Assembly: GCA_949289125.1 (NCBI GenBank)
Contig: CASEME010000020.1
Span: forward strand, 1-64,000
Direction of reading: 5' to 3'
DNA from: an uncultured Eubacteriales bacterium
Lineage (GTDB): Bacteria > Bacillota > Clostridia > Christensenellales > CAG-314
Length of the DNA stretch: 64,000 nucleotides
A program made the position numbers and the translations under genes. A model generated the notes under the pieces. It had not been told where the DNA came from. It saw only the letters and a program-made list of their open reading frames with translations, and did no database searches. Below, one piece after another: positions 44,549 to 52,715 of this stretch (its first letter is position 1; every line of letters begins with the position of its first letter).

Positions 44549-47500
44549 TTATTTGTTAGTTGCAACAAATTTGATATCCACACAAAACTCGTGCTCAACG
44601 TTAGCAGGTATTGTGTATTGCGGTTTGAGGCAGGCAATGGCGGGCACATCTCCACCTACACCTCGCTGTCTGCCGTCTATGTTGACTGTCAAAGCGTTTT
44701 GCCTGCCCAATAGGTCGAGGTGAGTTGCCTTGTCCAACATCTCGGTAGTATAGGGATGCACAGACAGTTCAAAACTTTTGTCCACCGCATTTATCTCTAT
44801 ACCGCAGTTTTGGTCACCTATGCTTGCGTATCTTACCTCTGTACGGTTGCCGTTTTCTTGCGGGTACAAGTAATCGTGTATCATATCTTCGGCATTACCC
44901 TTCCATACTGAAAGTTTTGCCGCAGAACAACGGTCGCAGTAGTTTTCCCACAAACTTTTGCCGTATACCGTAATTCCGTCCACTTGCTCTCTTAGGCGCA
45001 TACTAAAGCCGTACCGCTCCAGAGGCTTGCAAGCAGTAACTTGCATACTTATGCGTACAACGTTGTCGGACGAAAAAGCATATTTGGTAACAAGGTTTTT
45101 GAGATACTTCATTTTCCAACGCACTGTTACTGTTACTACGCCGTTATCCTCTGTTTGTACAGTGGTCTTTACCGCACGCAACGTTTTTTGTCCACGCAGA
45201 TAGCGTTTTGTACCCAACACAAGGTCGGCAAGCCACTCGGGCACAAAAGGCATAGAGTCATTGTCTATTGTTGCTCTAAAGAAGTTGGGCGCAAGCGCAC
45301 CGCTAAGACTCTCTTTGCCGTCAATTATTACCGAAGAAAGACAACCGTTGCGCACTCTGTACAACGTGCTGTCGCTCCATATATCCACATTGTTGCCACG
45401 TTGTTTGTAGCTAACGCCGCCGTTGAGGTCAGGCGTATTAAACTTGTATGGCACAAGCACTATCTGTTCGTAAGCCACCGTATGCCCTGCATCACAATAG
45501 GAAAGGGGCTGTTTGGTAACAAAGCGTATATTGAGCACTACTTCCTTGTCTTCGGGTAGTTTGCGCTTAGGCAACTTGTAGTAGGTGGTAGTACGCGGCG
45601 CACCCTTTAGCTCCATTGTCTTTTCGTACAATGTTTCGCCTTCAGCTTCGTAGCTTAACAACATGTCAAACTGTGACAAATCGGTAAAGTTGTACTCGTT
45701 GTACACAGCCAATCTGTCGTCCTCGCGCTGTACCCAAATGTGCTGATACTGATAACGCACTTCGTACATTGCAGGGTTGAACGAACGGTCGCCACGCACA
45801 ATGCCGTTAAAGCAAAATCTTCCGTCGTTGGGCTTGTCGCCAAAATCTCCGCCGTAACACCAACGAGTTTTGCCCTCCACCTCACGTTTGATTGCTTGGT
45901 CGGCAAAGTCCCATATAAAGCCGCCCGAAAGTCTGTCGTTGTTGCGATACATCTGCCAATAATCGGCAAAGTTGCCAAGGCTATTGCCCATAGCGTGCGC
46001 ATATTCGCACTGAATAAAGGGCAAATCTTTGTACATCTCCGATGTGTAGGGCGTGCCTTTGAGTGCCCAAAGTGACGCACAGTGTCTAAAAGGCTTGTTG
46101 TCCACAATGGTCTGCAAGTCTTCCAACTTGATATACATACCGCTCAACACATCGCCCACTTGTCCGCTTTGGTCGGGGTGGTAATGAATAAGACGTGTTT
46201 TGTCTATGGCTTTTATTGCCTCTTTCATCTTAGCAAAAGTGCTTCCGTACCCTGCCTCGTTGCCAAGCGACCACATCACTATACAGGGGTGGTTTTTTAG
46301 ACGGTTGACCATATTTACCGCACGATACACACACTGCTCGCTCCATATCTGTTTGCTGTCCGGTATTCTGCGTGCCATACCGTGCGTCTCGAGATTGGTC
46401 TCAGACACTACTAGTACGCCCAATTTGTCGCACAGTTGGTAAAATGCGTCACTGTCGGGATAGTGACTTGTGCGGATTGCAGATATATTGTTCCGTTTGC
46501 ACAGCAATATATCTTGTTCGTTGAGCAAGGCAGGTACTGCGTGGCCGTACTCGGGGTGAAACTCGTGACGATTGACGCCAAACAGCTTTATTTTTTTGCC
46601 GTTGAGCAATATACATGGCTCACTATCCTCTTGCTTGGGCAAAACCTCTATTTTGCGAAAACCAAACTGCCACGTTCTGCCGTCTACATATTGGTCGTTA
46701 TTGTACAGTTTGACGGTGACGTCGTACAAATTGGGTGTTTCGTCCGACCACAGCTCTATATTGTCCACGTTGCAAGACAACACTGCTTCTGCAGTACTGC
46801 TCGAACCAACTATCACTTGCTGATTGATAGTTGCTACAACTTTACCTTGCAAACTAAGTTGCACTTCGGCGTCCATAGTTGCCACACTGTTTGTGTGGTT
46901 GGATACATTGAGTTTTGTCACAAACTCTGCCGCATCAAAGTCTTTGCTCAACTTGCTGTAACTAAAGCCATCGGCAACTTCTATTTGCGGTTTGTACACC
47001 ACATACACACTGCGGAATATGCCGGACAAACGCCACATATCTTGGTCTTCCAAATAGCTGCCTGTGCAGTATCTGTACACATTGACGGCAAGCACGTTGT
47101 CGTCCTCTGTTACAAACTTGGTTATTTCATATTCCTGCGGAGAAAAAGTATCTTCGCTGTATCCCACAAAATTGCCGTTGATGTACACTTCTGCCGCACT
47201 ATTGACGCCGTCCAATTTGATAAACACACGCTTATCTTTTTGTTCGCTGTCTATACTAAACACTGTGCGATAGCAACCCACAGTGTTTTGTGAAGGCTTT
47301 ATATGCGTACGCGTTCGGCAAATTGCCTTGGGGTAACGTATATTGGTATATATAGGTGTGTCGTGCCCTTCTATTTGCCACTCGGACGGTACTTTGATAG
47401 TACCAAATGCGCGCAAGTCTGCTTGAGGCAGCTGATAATTTTTGGGTATGTTGTGTGGAGTCTTTGCCAAAAAAAACTGCCATTGTCCGTCAATACACAT

Positions 47501-47602
47501 TGCAGTTGTATTGCCCTCACTATCCAAAGGCAAACCTGCCGCATAGCGAGGCAGGCTGTTGACATCATATATGCTTACATTGTTGTAGTAAGACTTGCGC
47601 AT
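44549..47602 (-). CDS. lacZ: Beta-galactosidase, GH2 (LacZ type)
   Basis: The protein is 1017 residues from ATG 47600-47602, seven bases after GGAGG; the frame to 47662 lacks a site. The length and five-domain plan match LacZ: sugar-binding domain, Ig-like domain, TIM barrel with VNRHEFHPEYGH, acid/base Glu in WSLGNEAGYG, nucleophile Glu in FIQCEYAHAMGNS, and a C-terminal Bgal_small_N domain. There is no signal peptide, so it acts on lactose or other beta-galactosides inside the cell. No permease or LacI-type regulator is adjacent; a PHP phosphatase follows in the operon. Confidence 0.93.
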   Translation of the reverse strand: MRKSYYNNVSIYDVNSLPRYAAGLPLDSEGNTTAMCIDGQWQFFLAKTPHNIPKNYQLPQADLRAFGTIKVPSEWQIEGHDTPIYTNIRYPKAICRTRTHIKPSQNTVGCYRTVFSIDSEQKDKRVFIKLDGVNSAAEVYINGNFVGYSEDTFSPQEYEITKFVTEDDNVLAVNVYRYCTGSYLEDQDMWRLSGIFRSVYVVYKPQIEVADGFSYSKLSKDFDAAEFVTKLNVSNHTNSVATMDAEVQLSLQGKVVATINQQVIVGSSSTAEAVLSCNVDNIELWSDETPNLYDVTVKLYNNDQYVDGRTWQFGFRKIEVLPKQEDSEPCILLNGKKIKLFGVNRHEFHPEYGHAVPALLNEQDILLCKRNNISAIRTSHYPDSDAFYQLCDKLGVLVVSETNLETHGMARRIPDSKQIWSEQCVYRAVNMVNRLKNHPCIVMWSLGNEAGYGSTFAKMKEAIKAIDKTRLIHYHPDQSGQVGDVLSGMYIKLEDLQTIVDNKPFRHCASLWALKGTPYTSEMYKDLPFIQCEYAHAMGNSLGNFADYWQMYRNNDRLSGGFIWDFADQAIKREVEGKTRWCYGGDFGDKPNDGRFCFNGIVRGDRSFNPAMYEVRYQYQHIWVQREDDRLAVYNEYNFTDLSQFDMLLSYEAEGETLYEKTMELKGAPRTTTYYKLPKRKLPEDKEVVLNIRFVTKQPLSYCDAGHTVAYEQIVLVPYKFNTPDLNGGVSYKQRGNNVDIWSDSTLYRVRNGCLSSVIIDGKESLSGALAPNFFRATIDNDSMPFVPEWLADLVLGTKRYLRGQKTLRAVKTTVQTEDNGVVTVTVRWKMKYLKNLVTKYAFSSDNVVRISMQVTACKPLERYGFSMRLREQVDGITVYGKSLWENYCDRCSAAKLSVWKGNAEDMIHDYLYPQENGNRTEVRYASIGDQNCGIEINAVDKSFELSVHPYTTEMLDKATHLDLLGRQNALTVNIDGRQRGVGGDVPAIACLKPQYTIPANVEHEFCVDIKFVATNK

Positions 47603-47634
47603 CGTTATCCTCCGTTGTGCAGTTGTATGACAAT

Positions 47635-47662
47635 ATTGTACCACACTGCGCCGCTTTTGCAA
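47635..47662 (-). promoter_or_regulatory. Probable lacZ promoter
   Basis: On the minus strand TTGCAA (47657-47662) and TACAAT (47635-47640) have a 16-base spacer. Confidence 0.5.
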
Positions 47663-47812
47663 ATACTTATACAGTCAAAAATTGTGCTTAACCTACATAC
47701 TTTTGCAATGACACAAAGTGCGTCCATAGACAGCAAAATTGACAATCTTCCATTTTCTTAACTTACAAAGCCGCAATTATACATACAAAGTACTTTTTGT
47801 GTCGTTATACTG

Positions 47813-47841
47813 TTGACAAATGATAGTTGTGCACATATAAT
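47813..47841 (+). promoter_or_regulatory. Promoter of the arsR operon
   Basis: Perfect TTGACA (47813-47818) and TATAAT (47836-47841) have a 17-base spacer. The operator palindrome begins at the next base. Confidence 0.9.
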
Positions 47842-47857
47842 ATAGATAAATATCTAT
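47842..47857 (+). promoter_or_regulatory. ArsR-type operator 1
   Basis: The palindrome ATAGATA-AA-TATCTAT lies directly downstream of the -10 box, where bound repressor would block transcription start. It recurs at 48170-48185. Confidence 0.75.
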
Positions 47858-47872
47858 GTGAGGATAAAGATT

Positions 47873-48151
47873 ATGCAAAACAATGATATGGTAGCAGTAC
47901 TCAAAGCATTGTCAGACCAGACAAGACTACAAATATTTGACCTATTGCGCAACGGCACACTGTGTGCATGCAAAATTTTGGAAAACCTCAACATCACTCA
48001 GCCTACACTGTCACATCATATGAAAGTGCTGTGCGACTGCGGACTTGTTGATGCTACCAAAGATTGGAAATGGACGCACTACTCTATCAACTGCCAAACG
48101 CTCAATCAATTACTTGCCTTTCTCGGTGACACAAAATGTCGCAGGCAATAA
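47873..48151 (+). CDS. ArsR-family metalloregulator
   Basis: The protein is 92 residues from ATG 47873 (GAGGAT upstream). The winged helix is clear: LKALSDQTRLQIFDLLRNG, then LENLNITQPTLSHHMKVL as the recognition region and WTHYSIN in the wing. Cys-x-Cys in TLCACKIL occupies the alpha-3 metal site of arsenic/antimony or cadmium sensors, and another Cys pair (CDCGL) is close. A metalloid should release it from the two operators around its own gene. It heads a four-gene operon with the ArsP-like permease. Confidence 0.9.
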   Translation: MQNNDMVAVLKALSDQTRLQIFDLLRNGTLCACKILENLNITQPTLSHHMKVLCDCGLVDATKDWKWTHYSINCQTLNQLLAFLGDTKCRRQ

Positions 48152-48169
48152 TTTTTTTGTGCCTTTCAC

Positions 48170-48185
48170 ATAGACAACTATCTAT
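48170..48185 (+). promoter_or_regulatory. ArsR-type operator 2
   Basis: ATAGACA-AC-TATCTAT matches operator 1 in 14 of 16 positions and lies just before the ribosome site of the permease gene. Confidence 0.6.
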
Positions 48186-48202
48186 ATAATGGAGATATAA
48201 CA

Positions 48203-49399
48203 ATGCAAAACGACAACAACACTACCAACAACGAGCCCCAGCAACTGCAAACACAGCATTCCAACGATGGCACGCAAACTGCACCCAAGTGGTCTACCAA
48301 ACGCAAAGTTTTGCTTGGTGTGGCAATATTTGTGGGCGTCATCGCTGTTGCCATAGGTATTGCGGCAATAGTAGACGGCACTAACGGCATTGTGGCTTTG
48401 GGCGACTTCGTCACCAAACAGATACTTGGTATGCAGTGGTTGGATACACTGCTCGGCATGGCAATGACTGCATTATTTGGGCAACAATTTGCCTCTTCTA
48501 CGTGGGGCAAAGCTATACAGTTTTTTGTGTATGATACAATCAAAATAATTGTATTGCTGTGCGTACTTATCTTTGCCGTATCTTATATACAAAGCTACTT
48601 TCCGCCCGAACGCACCAAAAAGATACTTAGCAGGTTTCACGGCATAGGTGCCAACATGATGGGTGCGTTGCTTGGTACCGTTACACCATTTTGCAGTTGT
48701 TCGTCCATACCGCTGTTTATGGGTTTTACCCGAGCAGGCTTGTCGAGCGGCGTAACCTTTAGCTTTCTCATATCCAGCCCGTTGGTAGATTTGGGAGCAT
48801 TTTTGCTGCTTGTCAGCGTGTTCGGCATTCCTGTAGCAATAAGCTATGTTGTGGTAGGTCTGTTGCTCGCAGTAATTGGCGGCACTATTATCGAAAAAAC
48901 GGGTGTGGGCAACAATGTGCGCGAATTTATCACGCAAGGCACAATCAACGACATTGACCAGCCCGATATGACGCGTCGTGACCGTGCTGTGTATGCCAAA
49001 GACCAAATGTTATCCACTTTGCGCAAAGTATGGATTTATATACTTGTAGGCGTAGCTATAGGTGCATCTATACACAACTTTGTGCCTCAACAATGGATTG
49101 AGGCTGTGCTTGGCGAAGACAAGTGGTACAGCGTACTTATCGCAAGCGTGGTAGGCGTGCCTATGTATGCAGACATATTTGGCACAATACCCGTTGCCGA
49201 AGCGTTGTTTGCAAAGGGCGTGGGCTTAGGAACTATTCTGTCCTTTATGATGAGTGTCACTGCACTGTCCTTACCCTCAATGATAATGTTATCCAAAGCC
49301 ATAAAACCCAAACTGCTGATATGGTTTGTAGTTATTGTCACTGCAGGCATAATAGCTATTGGCTATATATTCAACGCAATATATTTTTTGTTTATATAG
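48203..49399 (+). CDS. ArsP_1-family permease
   Basis: The protein is 398 residues. A hydrophilic Gln/Asn-rich N-terminus (~35 residues) precedes about eight to ten membrane helices. The family hallmark TPFCSCSSIPLFMGF (near 155) carries the paired Cys, and a second conserved stretch GVPMYADIFGTIP lies near 315. ArsP-type permeases export trivalent organoarsenicals or similar soft metalloid compounds through Cys thiols. It is under the ArsR-type regulator and followed by a thiol protein, supporting a metalloid or thiol-linked substrate. The precise substrate is not determined by sequence. GGAGA precedes ATG. Confidence 0.85.
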   Translation: MQNDNNTTNNEPQQLQTQHSNDGTQTAPKWSTKRKVLLGVAIFVGVIAVAIGIAAIVDGTNGIVALGDFVTKQILGMQWLDTLLGMAMTALFGQQFASSTWGKAIQFFVYDTIKIIVLLCVLIFAVSYIQSYFPPERTKKILSRFHGIGANMMGALLGTVTPFCSCSSIPLFMGFTRAGLSSGVTFSFLISSPLVDLGAFLLLVSVFGIPVAISYVVVGLLLAVIGGTIIEKTGVGNNVREFITQGTINDIDQPDMTRRDRAVYAKDQMLSTLRKVWIYILVGVAIGASIHNFVPQQWIEAVLGEDKWYSVLIASVVGVPMYADIFGTIPVAEALFAKGVGLGTILSFMMSVTALSLPSMIMLSKAIKPKLLIWFVVIVTAGIIAIGYIFNAIYFLFI

Positions 49400-49409
49400 G
49401 AGATACAAA

Positions 49410-49652
49410 ATGAAAATAGTAACACTGGGCAACTGTTGCAAAAAGTCCAAACTCAATCACATCAACGCCGTACAAGCGGCAAAAAACTGCGGTATTGAAG
49501 AACCTGTACAAAACGTGGCAGATATGTCACAAATTGTATCTTACGGAGTAATGAGCACTCCCGCACTTGTAATTGACGACAAAGTTGTGTCCACAGGCAG
49601 ACTGCTTACCGTACAACAGATAGAAGCACTTATAAAGGAGAGACAACAATGA
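49410..49652 (+). CDS. Small thioredoxin-fold protein (Thioredoxin_3 / TM0996 type)
   Basis: The protein is 80 residues from ATG 49410 (GGAGA six bases upstream), not the longer frame from 49359 that overlaps the permease. It opens IVTLGNCCKKSKLN, with the redox Cys pair in a CC arrangement rather than CxxC, and has the cis-Pro motif MSTPALVIDD and GRLLT. Members commonly sit with ArsP permeases and may deliver or reduce the thiol-bound substrate. Its stop overlaps the next start (ATGA). Confidence 0.85.
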   Translation: MKIVTLGNCCKKSKLNHINAVQAAKNCGIEEPVQNVADMSQIVSYGVMSTPALVIDDKVVSTGRLLTVQQIEALIKERQQ

Positions 49653-49852
49653 GTTGCAACAACGTCAACAACTGCCCTTGTTCAAAGACCACTTGCCCCA
49701 ATCACTCGCAATGTTGCAAATGCGTTGCTAAGCACAAAGCAACAGACAGCTTGCCCTACTGCTTGTTTTGCGACAACAATGGTGACAAATCCAACCGCAA
49801 TTACTACAACTATTTGAAAAAGCGTTTTGAACAAGACACCGACAATGAATAA
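49649..49852 (+). CDS. Small Cys-rich protein (DUF6485-like)
   Basis: The protein is 67 residues with nine cysteines: CPCSKTTCPNHSQCCKCVAKH and LPYCLFC. The CxC...CxxxxxCCxC pattern followed by a LPxC segment is that of DUF6485 proteins, which look like zinc- or iron-binding modules. Its start overlaps the thioredoxin stop. In this operon it could buffer or deliver metalloid, or protect thiols. Confidence 0.65.
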   Translation: MSCNNVNNCPCSKTTCPNHSQCCKCVAKHKATDSLPYCLFCDNNGDKSNRNYYNYLKKRFEQDTDNE

Positions 49853-49919
49853 CTTTGTACATTTAACAAATTAGCTTTTTTGTTGCACACTACTAACTGC
49901 GCAACAGCCGACTGTATTG

Positions 49920-49956
49920 CAGGCGACAAGTATGTATTGACTTGTCGCCTGTTTTG
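49920..49956 (+). terminator. Terminator of the arsR operon
   Basis: The stem CAGGCGACAAGT/ACTTGTCGCCTG is followed by TTTTG. Confidence 0.85.
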
Positions 49957-49965
49957 TAATATAAT
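49937..49965 (+). promoter_or_regulatory. Promoter embedded in the preceding terminator
   Basis: TTGACT (49937-49942) lies in the loop and right arm of the terminator hairpin and pairs with TATAAT (49960-49965) at a 17-base spacing. Confidence 0.7.
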
Positions 49966-49996
49966 GTGCAAAAAAGCAATATGAGGAGCATTTACT

Positions 49997-50596
49997 ATGA
50001 AAAAGATGATGATTACCTACATAGTGTTGCTATACCTTACCTTATTTTCACTTATTGCAATGATGATTGTAGGTAGTGTAGAACAAACCACCGGTTCGCA
50101 AACCTCACCTGCAATGACTGCAACAATGGGGTTGTGGATGGGCTTTGGGATATTGAGTGCTATTTGGGGTTTTGTGATGTTTATTTTGGCGTTGATAAGA
50201 AAGTACGATGCACACCAATGCCCCTTTGAAATCACTATGATTACAAAACTCACCTTGGTACCCTTTTTTGTAGTAAACTTTATTTTTGGCGTCATGTTAT
50301 CCATAGGTTTGTTTTTATGGTTTATTGCCCCTTATGTATTGATTACTGAGATATTTGGCGTACTGTTGACATACGGCACAATGATTGCCACCTCTTCGTA
50401 CAATCTCAGCTATATGTATAACTCAGTTAAATACGGCAACCGCAAATGGCATGATTGGGCATTGATGTTTGTACTGCACTTTATATTTGTTGCCGATGTT
50501 GTTGCCTCAGTAATGCTGTATGCCGACTACAAAAAGGCGCAAGCATACCAGACAACACCACCTCAACAGCAAGATTACATACCGCCTCAACAATAG
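49997..50596 (+). CDS. Four-helix membrane protein of unknown function
   Basis: The protein is 199 residues. Membrane helices lie at ~5-25, 45-68, 85-115 and 118-138, with a fifth near 157-177, and there is a short Gln/Pro-rich C-terminus (PPQQQDYIPPQQ). GAGGAG lies 8 bases before ATG. No motif links it to a named function. It is a single gene with its own promoter, not part of the arsR operon. Confidence 0.55.
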   Translation: MKKMMITYIVLLYLTLFSLIAMMIVGSVEQTTGSQTSPAMTATMGLWMGFGILSAIWGFVMFILALIRKYDAHQCPFEITMITKLTLVPFFVVNFIFGVMLSIGLFLWFIAPYVLITEIFGVLLTYGTMIATSSYNLSYMYNSVKYGNRKWHDWALMFVLHFIFVADVVASVMLYADYKKAQAYQTTPPQQQDYIPPQQ

Positions 50597-51043
50597 AATA
50601 CAAACCTGTCTATTGTACAGCAAAGCTATATATAGTATTCATTTTGCAATAGAAAAAATAAGCACTGCAAAATGTTGAGCATACCACGCAACAATTTACC
50701 GCAACAAAATGGATGATGCGTTGCACAAACAAAAGCCATTGAACTTGGTAGCGTTATGATGATTGCCAACGTTCTGACACAAGCGGTGTGAACTTTGTAG
50801 ACAAACCTGTATTTTCTTTATACAACAAATCAATAGCATAGCCAAAAAAGCAATGTAGCCACATTACGCTACATTGCTTTGTATTGCAAAACTATTATTT
50901 GCCAAATTTGCACAAATATCCACTAATTATTGGCAATACTCAATACAATAACGCCAACTATTGACTACTTTACAACAAAAACGATATATTATTACGCAGT
51001 TGTGTTATAATAAGCTAAACTACTGCTTAATGGGAGAGCATAG
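50597..51043. other. Intergenic region, no gene seen
   Basis: No convincing frame; it contains only the terminator at 50847-50884 and an AT-rich promoter zone before 51044. Confidence 0.5.
50847..50884 (+). terminator. Terminator
   Basis: The perfect stem AAAGCAATGTAGC/GCTACATTGCTTT has an 8-base loop. It is 250 bases after the nearest gene, so it may serve a long 3' tail. Confidence 0.6.
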
Positions 51044-51946
51044 ATGATAAAACAAGGTATAATCAATTTTTTCAAAAACCTCAAATATTTTTTTACACCG
51101 CTCGGCGCTATTGCGCTTGGGCTGATATTCGGACTTTCCGTACTTATACCTGGCACGCTCAATTCGCTATCTGTATTTGCAGGTGATGTGCAGACAATTA
51201 TGAGCGACACCTCTGTAGATATCAACGTGCTCAAAGACAGTGCTGTAGCCGCAGTAAAAGCACTCGATTGGACAGACCCCGTCAACGCACTCAAAACTAT
51301 GCTGAGCAATGGCTGGATAATGCAAATGCTCGAAAAGTATATCGGCTCTTTTGTGGAAAACACAGAAGGCTACACCCAACAGTTTGCCAATTCGGTCAAC
51401 ACGCTTTCCAACGAGATGGCCACCTATATTGCCATTGTACTTTCCTTTGCTGTATTAGGGTTTATTGGCGGATATTTTTTGACAAAGTGCCTTATTCGCA
51501 AAGATATAGCCAAACGCTCTATATGGAAATTTTTGATCAATGCGCTTGTGGACGCCATTATTACTGCCACTATTGTTGCGCTTTTCTTGTGGTTTTTGTC
51601 CATATGGAAGCCGAGCATTATTTTTTCCACTATACTTTCCGTACTGTTATACGGTTTTATAGCACTGCTCGAAGCATATGTTGTGCACGCTTACAAAAAA
51701 GTACCATTTGGCAAAATAGTCAATGTAAAAAATATATTCAAACTTTACCTTACCGATGCAATAATTTTTGTTGTGGCGGCAGCTTGTATATTCGTGCTGA
51801 CTATCTTGACTAACGCACTTGTCGGTATTTTTGTAGGAATAGTACTTATGGAAATTGCCTTTATAGTGATAAGCCTCAACGCCGAAGCCTACGTAAAGAT
51901 GCTTACAGAACAAGCGCAACCCACTGCCAACACCCAAACAGCTTAA
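51044..51946 (+). CDS. Six-helix membrane protein of unknown function
   Basis: The protein is 300 residues. One helix (~17-40) is followed by an extracellular loop of ~80 residues, then five helices from ~125 to 280 and a short Thr/Ala-rich tail. The repeated ILSVLLYGFIALLEAY-type segments show no transport motif. GGGAG precedes ATG 51044 and a strong terminator follows. No neighbour gives a hint to function. Confidence 0.55.
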   Translation: MIKQGIINFFKNLKYFFTPLGAIALGLIFGLSVLIPGTLNSLSVFAGDVQTIMSDTSVDINVLKDSAVAAVKALDWTDPVNALKTMLSNGWIMQMLEKYIGSFVENTEGYTQQFANSVNTLSNEMATYIAIVLSFAVLGFIGGYFLTKCLIRKDIAKRSIWKFLINALVDAIITATIVALFLWFLSIWKPSIIFSTILSVLLYGFIALLEAYVVHAYKKVPFGKIVNVKNIFKLYLTDAIIFVVAAACIFVLTILTNALVGIFVGIVLMEIAFIVISLNAEAYVKMLTEQAQPTANTQTA

Positions 51947-51977
51947 ACCACTCTCACAACAAACAAACTTTCCCAAC

Positions 51978-52015
51978 AAAAAAGACTAATTTGCATAGAC
52001 AAATTAGTCTTTTTA
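51978..52015. terminator. Bidirectional terminator
   Basis: The stem AAAAAAGACTAATTT/AAATTAGTCTTTTT lies between convergent genes. Confidence 0.85.
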
Positions 52016-52079
52016 TATCTTTATTTACTAATTAAGCACATATACACAATGGTAACATTGCATATTGGTACTTGGTATT

Positions 52080-52715
52080 TTAATTTTCACTAAGACGTTG
52101 TATTTCTGCCTTAATCTCGTCAATAACTTCGGTATTAGAAATAATTTTTTTATCTCCCTGCTTGTAAGAATAAATATAAAATACTTTGCCACCAAACTTT
52201 TTAGTAAATTCAGCATGCGATTCGAGTTGTATAGATTTTTCCTTGTAAATTTCAGATATACTTGGCGCTTTTGATACAGGCTTTATTTGCAATCCAATGT
52301 ACTTATCGTTAATTTTGATATAAAAATCGACATTGTAATGCCTATCCCACTCGTCCGAAGACGGTTCTATTTTTACCTTTAGTATATCCTGCAACTGTCC
52401 ATATATAGTACTCTTCTCACGCATATATCCGTCAAATGTACGGTCAATAACAAGTGCTTTTATGTAATTGATGCAATCTTCCTCGGTAATTTCACCTATC
52501 TCTGCTACAAGCACCTCTGTTATTTTTACATACAGTTTTTTGCCCAACTCAACTATATGTTGCTCACTTCTCACGTTGGCAAAGTAATAATCCTGCCATT
52601 CTTTCAATGTTTTTGGCGCGCACGTTCTTATTGCTTCTGAAGTTGCTCCCACATTGCGCTTAAAATTGAGTTGAAATCTGTTAGTTGCGGTATTCAGTAT
52701 CCATTCCTTTGCCAT
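52080..52715 (-). CDS. MjaI-family type II restriction endonuclease
   Basis: The protein is 211 residues. The N-terminus LNTATNRFQLNFKRNVGATSEAI with TLKEWQDYYF matches the MjaI family, whose founding enzyme cuts CTAG. Residues ~120-180 carry DEWDRHYNVDFYIKI and YIGLQIKPV, the likely Asp...Q/E-x-K active site. The start (GGAGAG upstream) lies 35 bases inside the end of the methylase gene, so both are made from one message with the methylase first. Confidence 0.82.
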   Translation of the reverse strand: MAKEWILNTATNRFQLNFKRNVGATSEAIRTCAPKTLKEWQDYYFANVRSEQHIVELGKKLYVKITEVLVAEIGEITEEDCINYIKALVIDRTFDGYMREKSTIYGQLQDILKVKIEPSSDEWDRHYNVDFYIKINDKYIGLQIKPVSKAPSISEIYKEKSIQLESHAEFTKKFGGKVFYIYSYKQGDKKIISNTEVIDEIKAEIQRLSEN

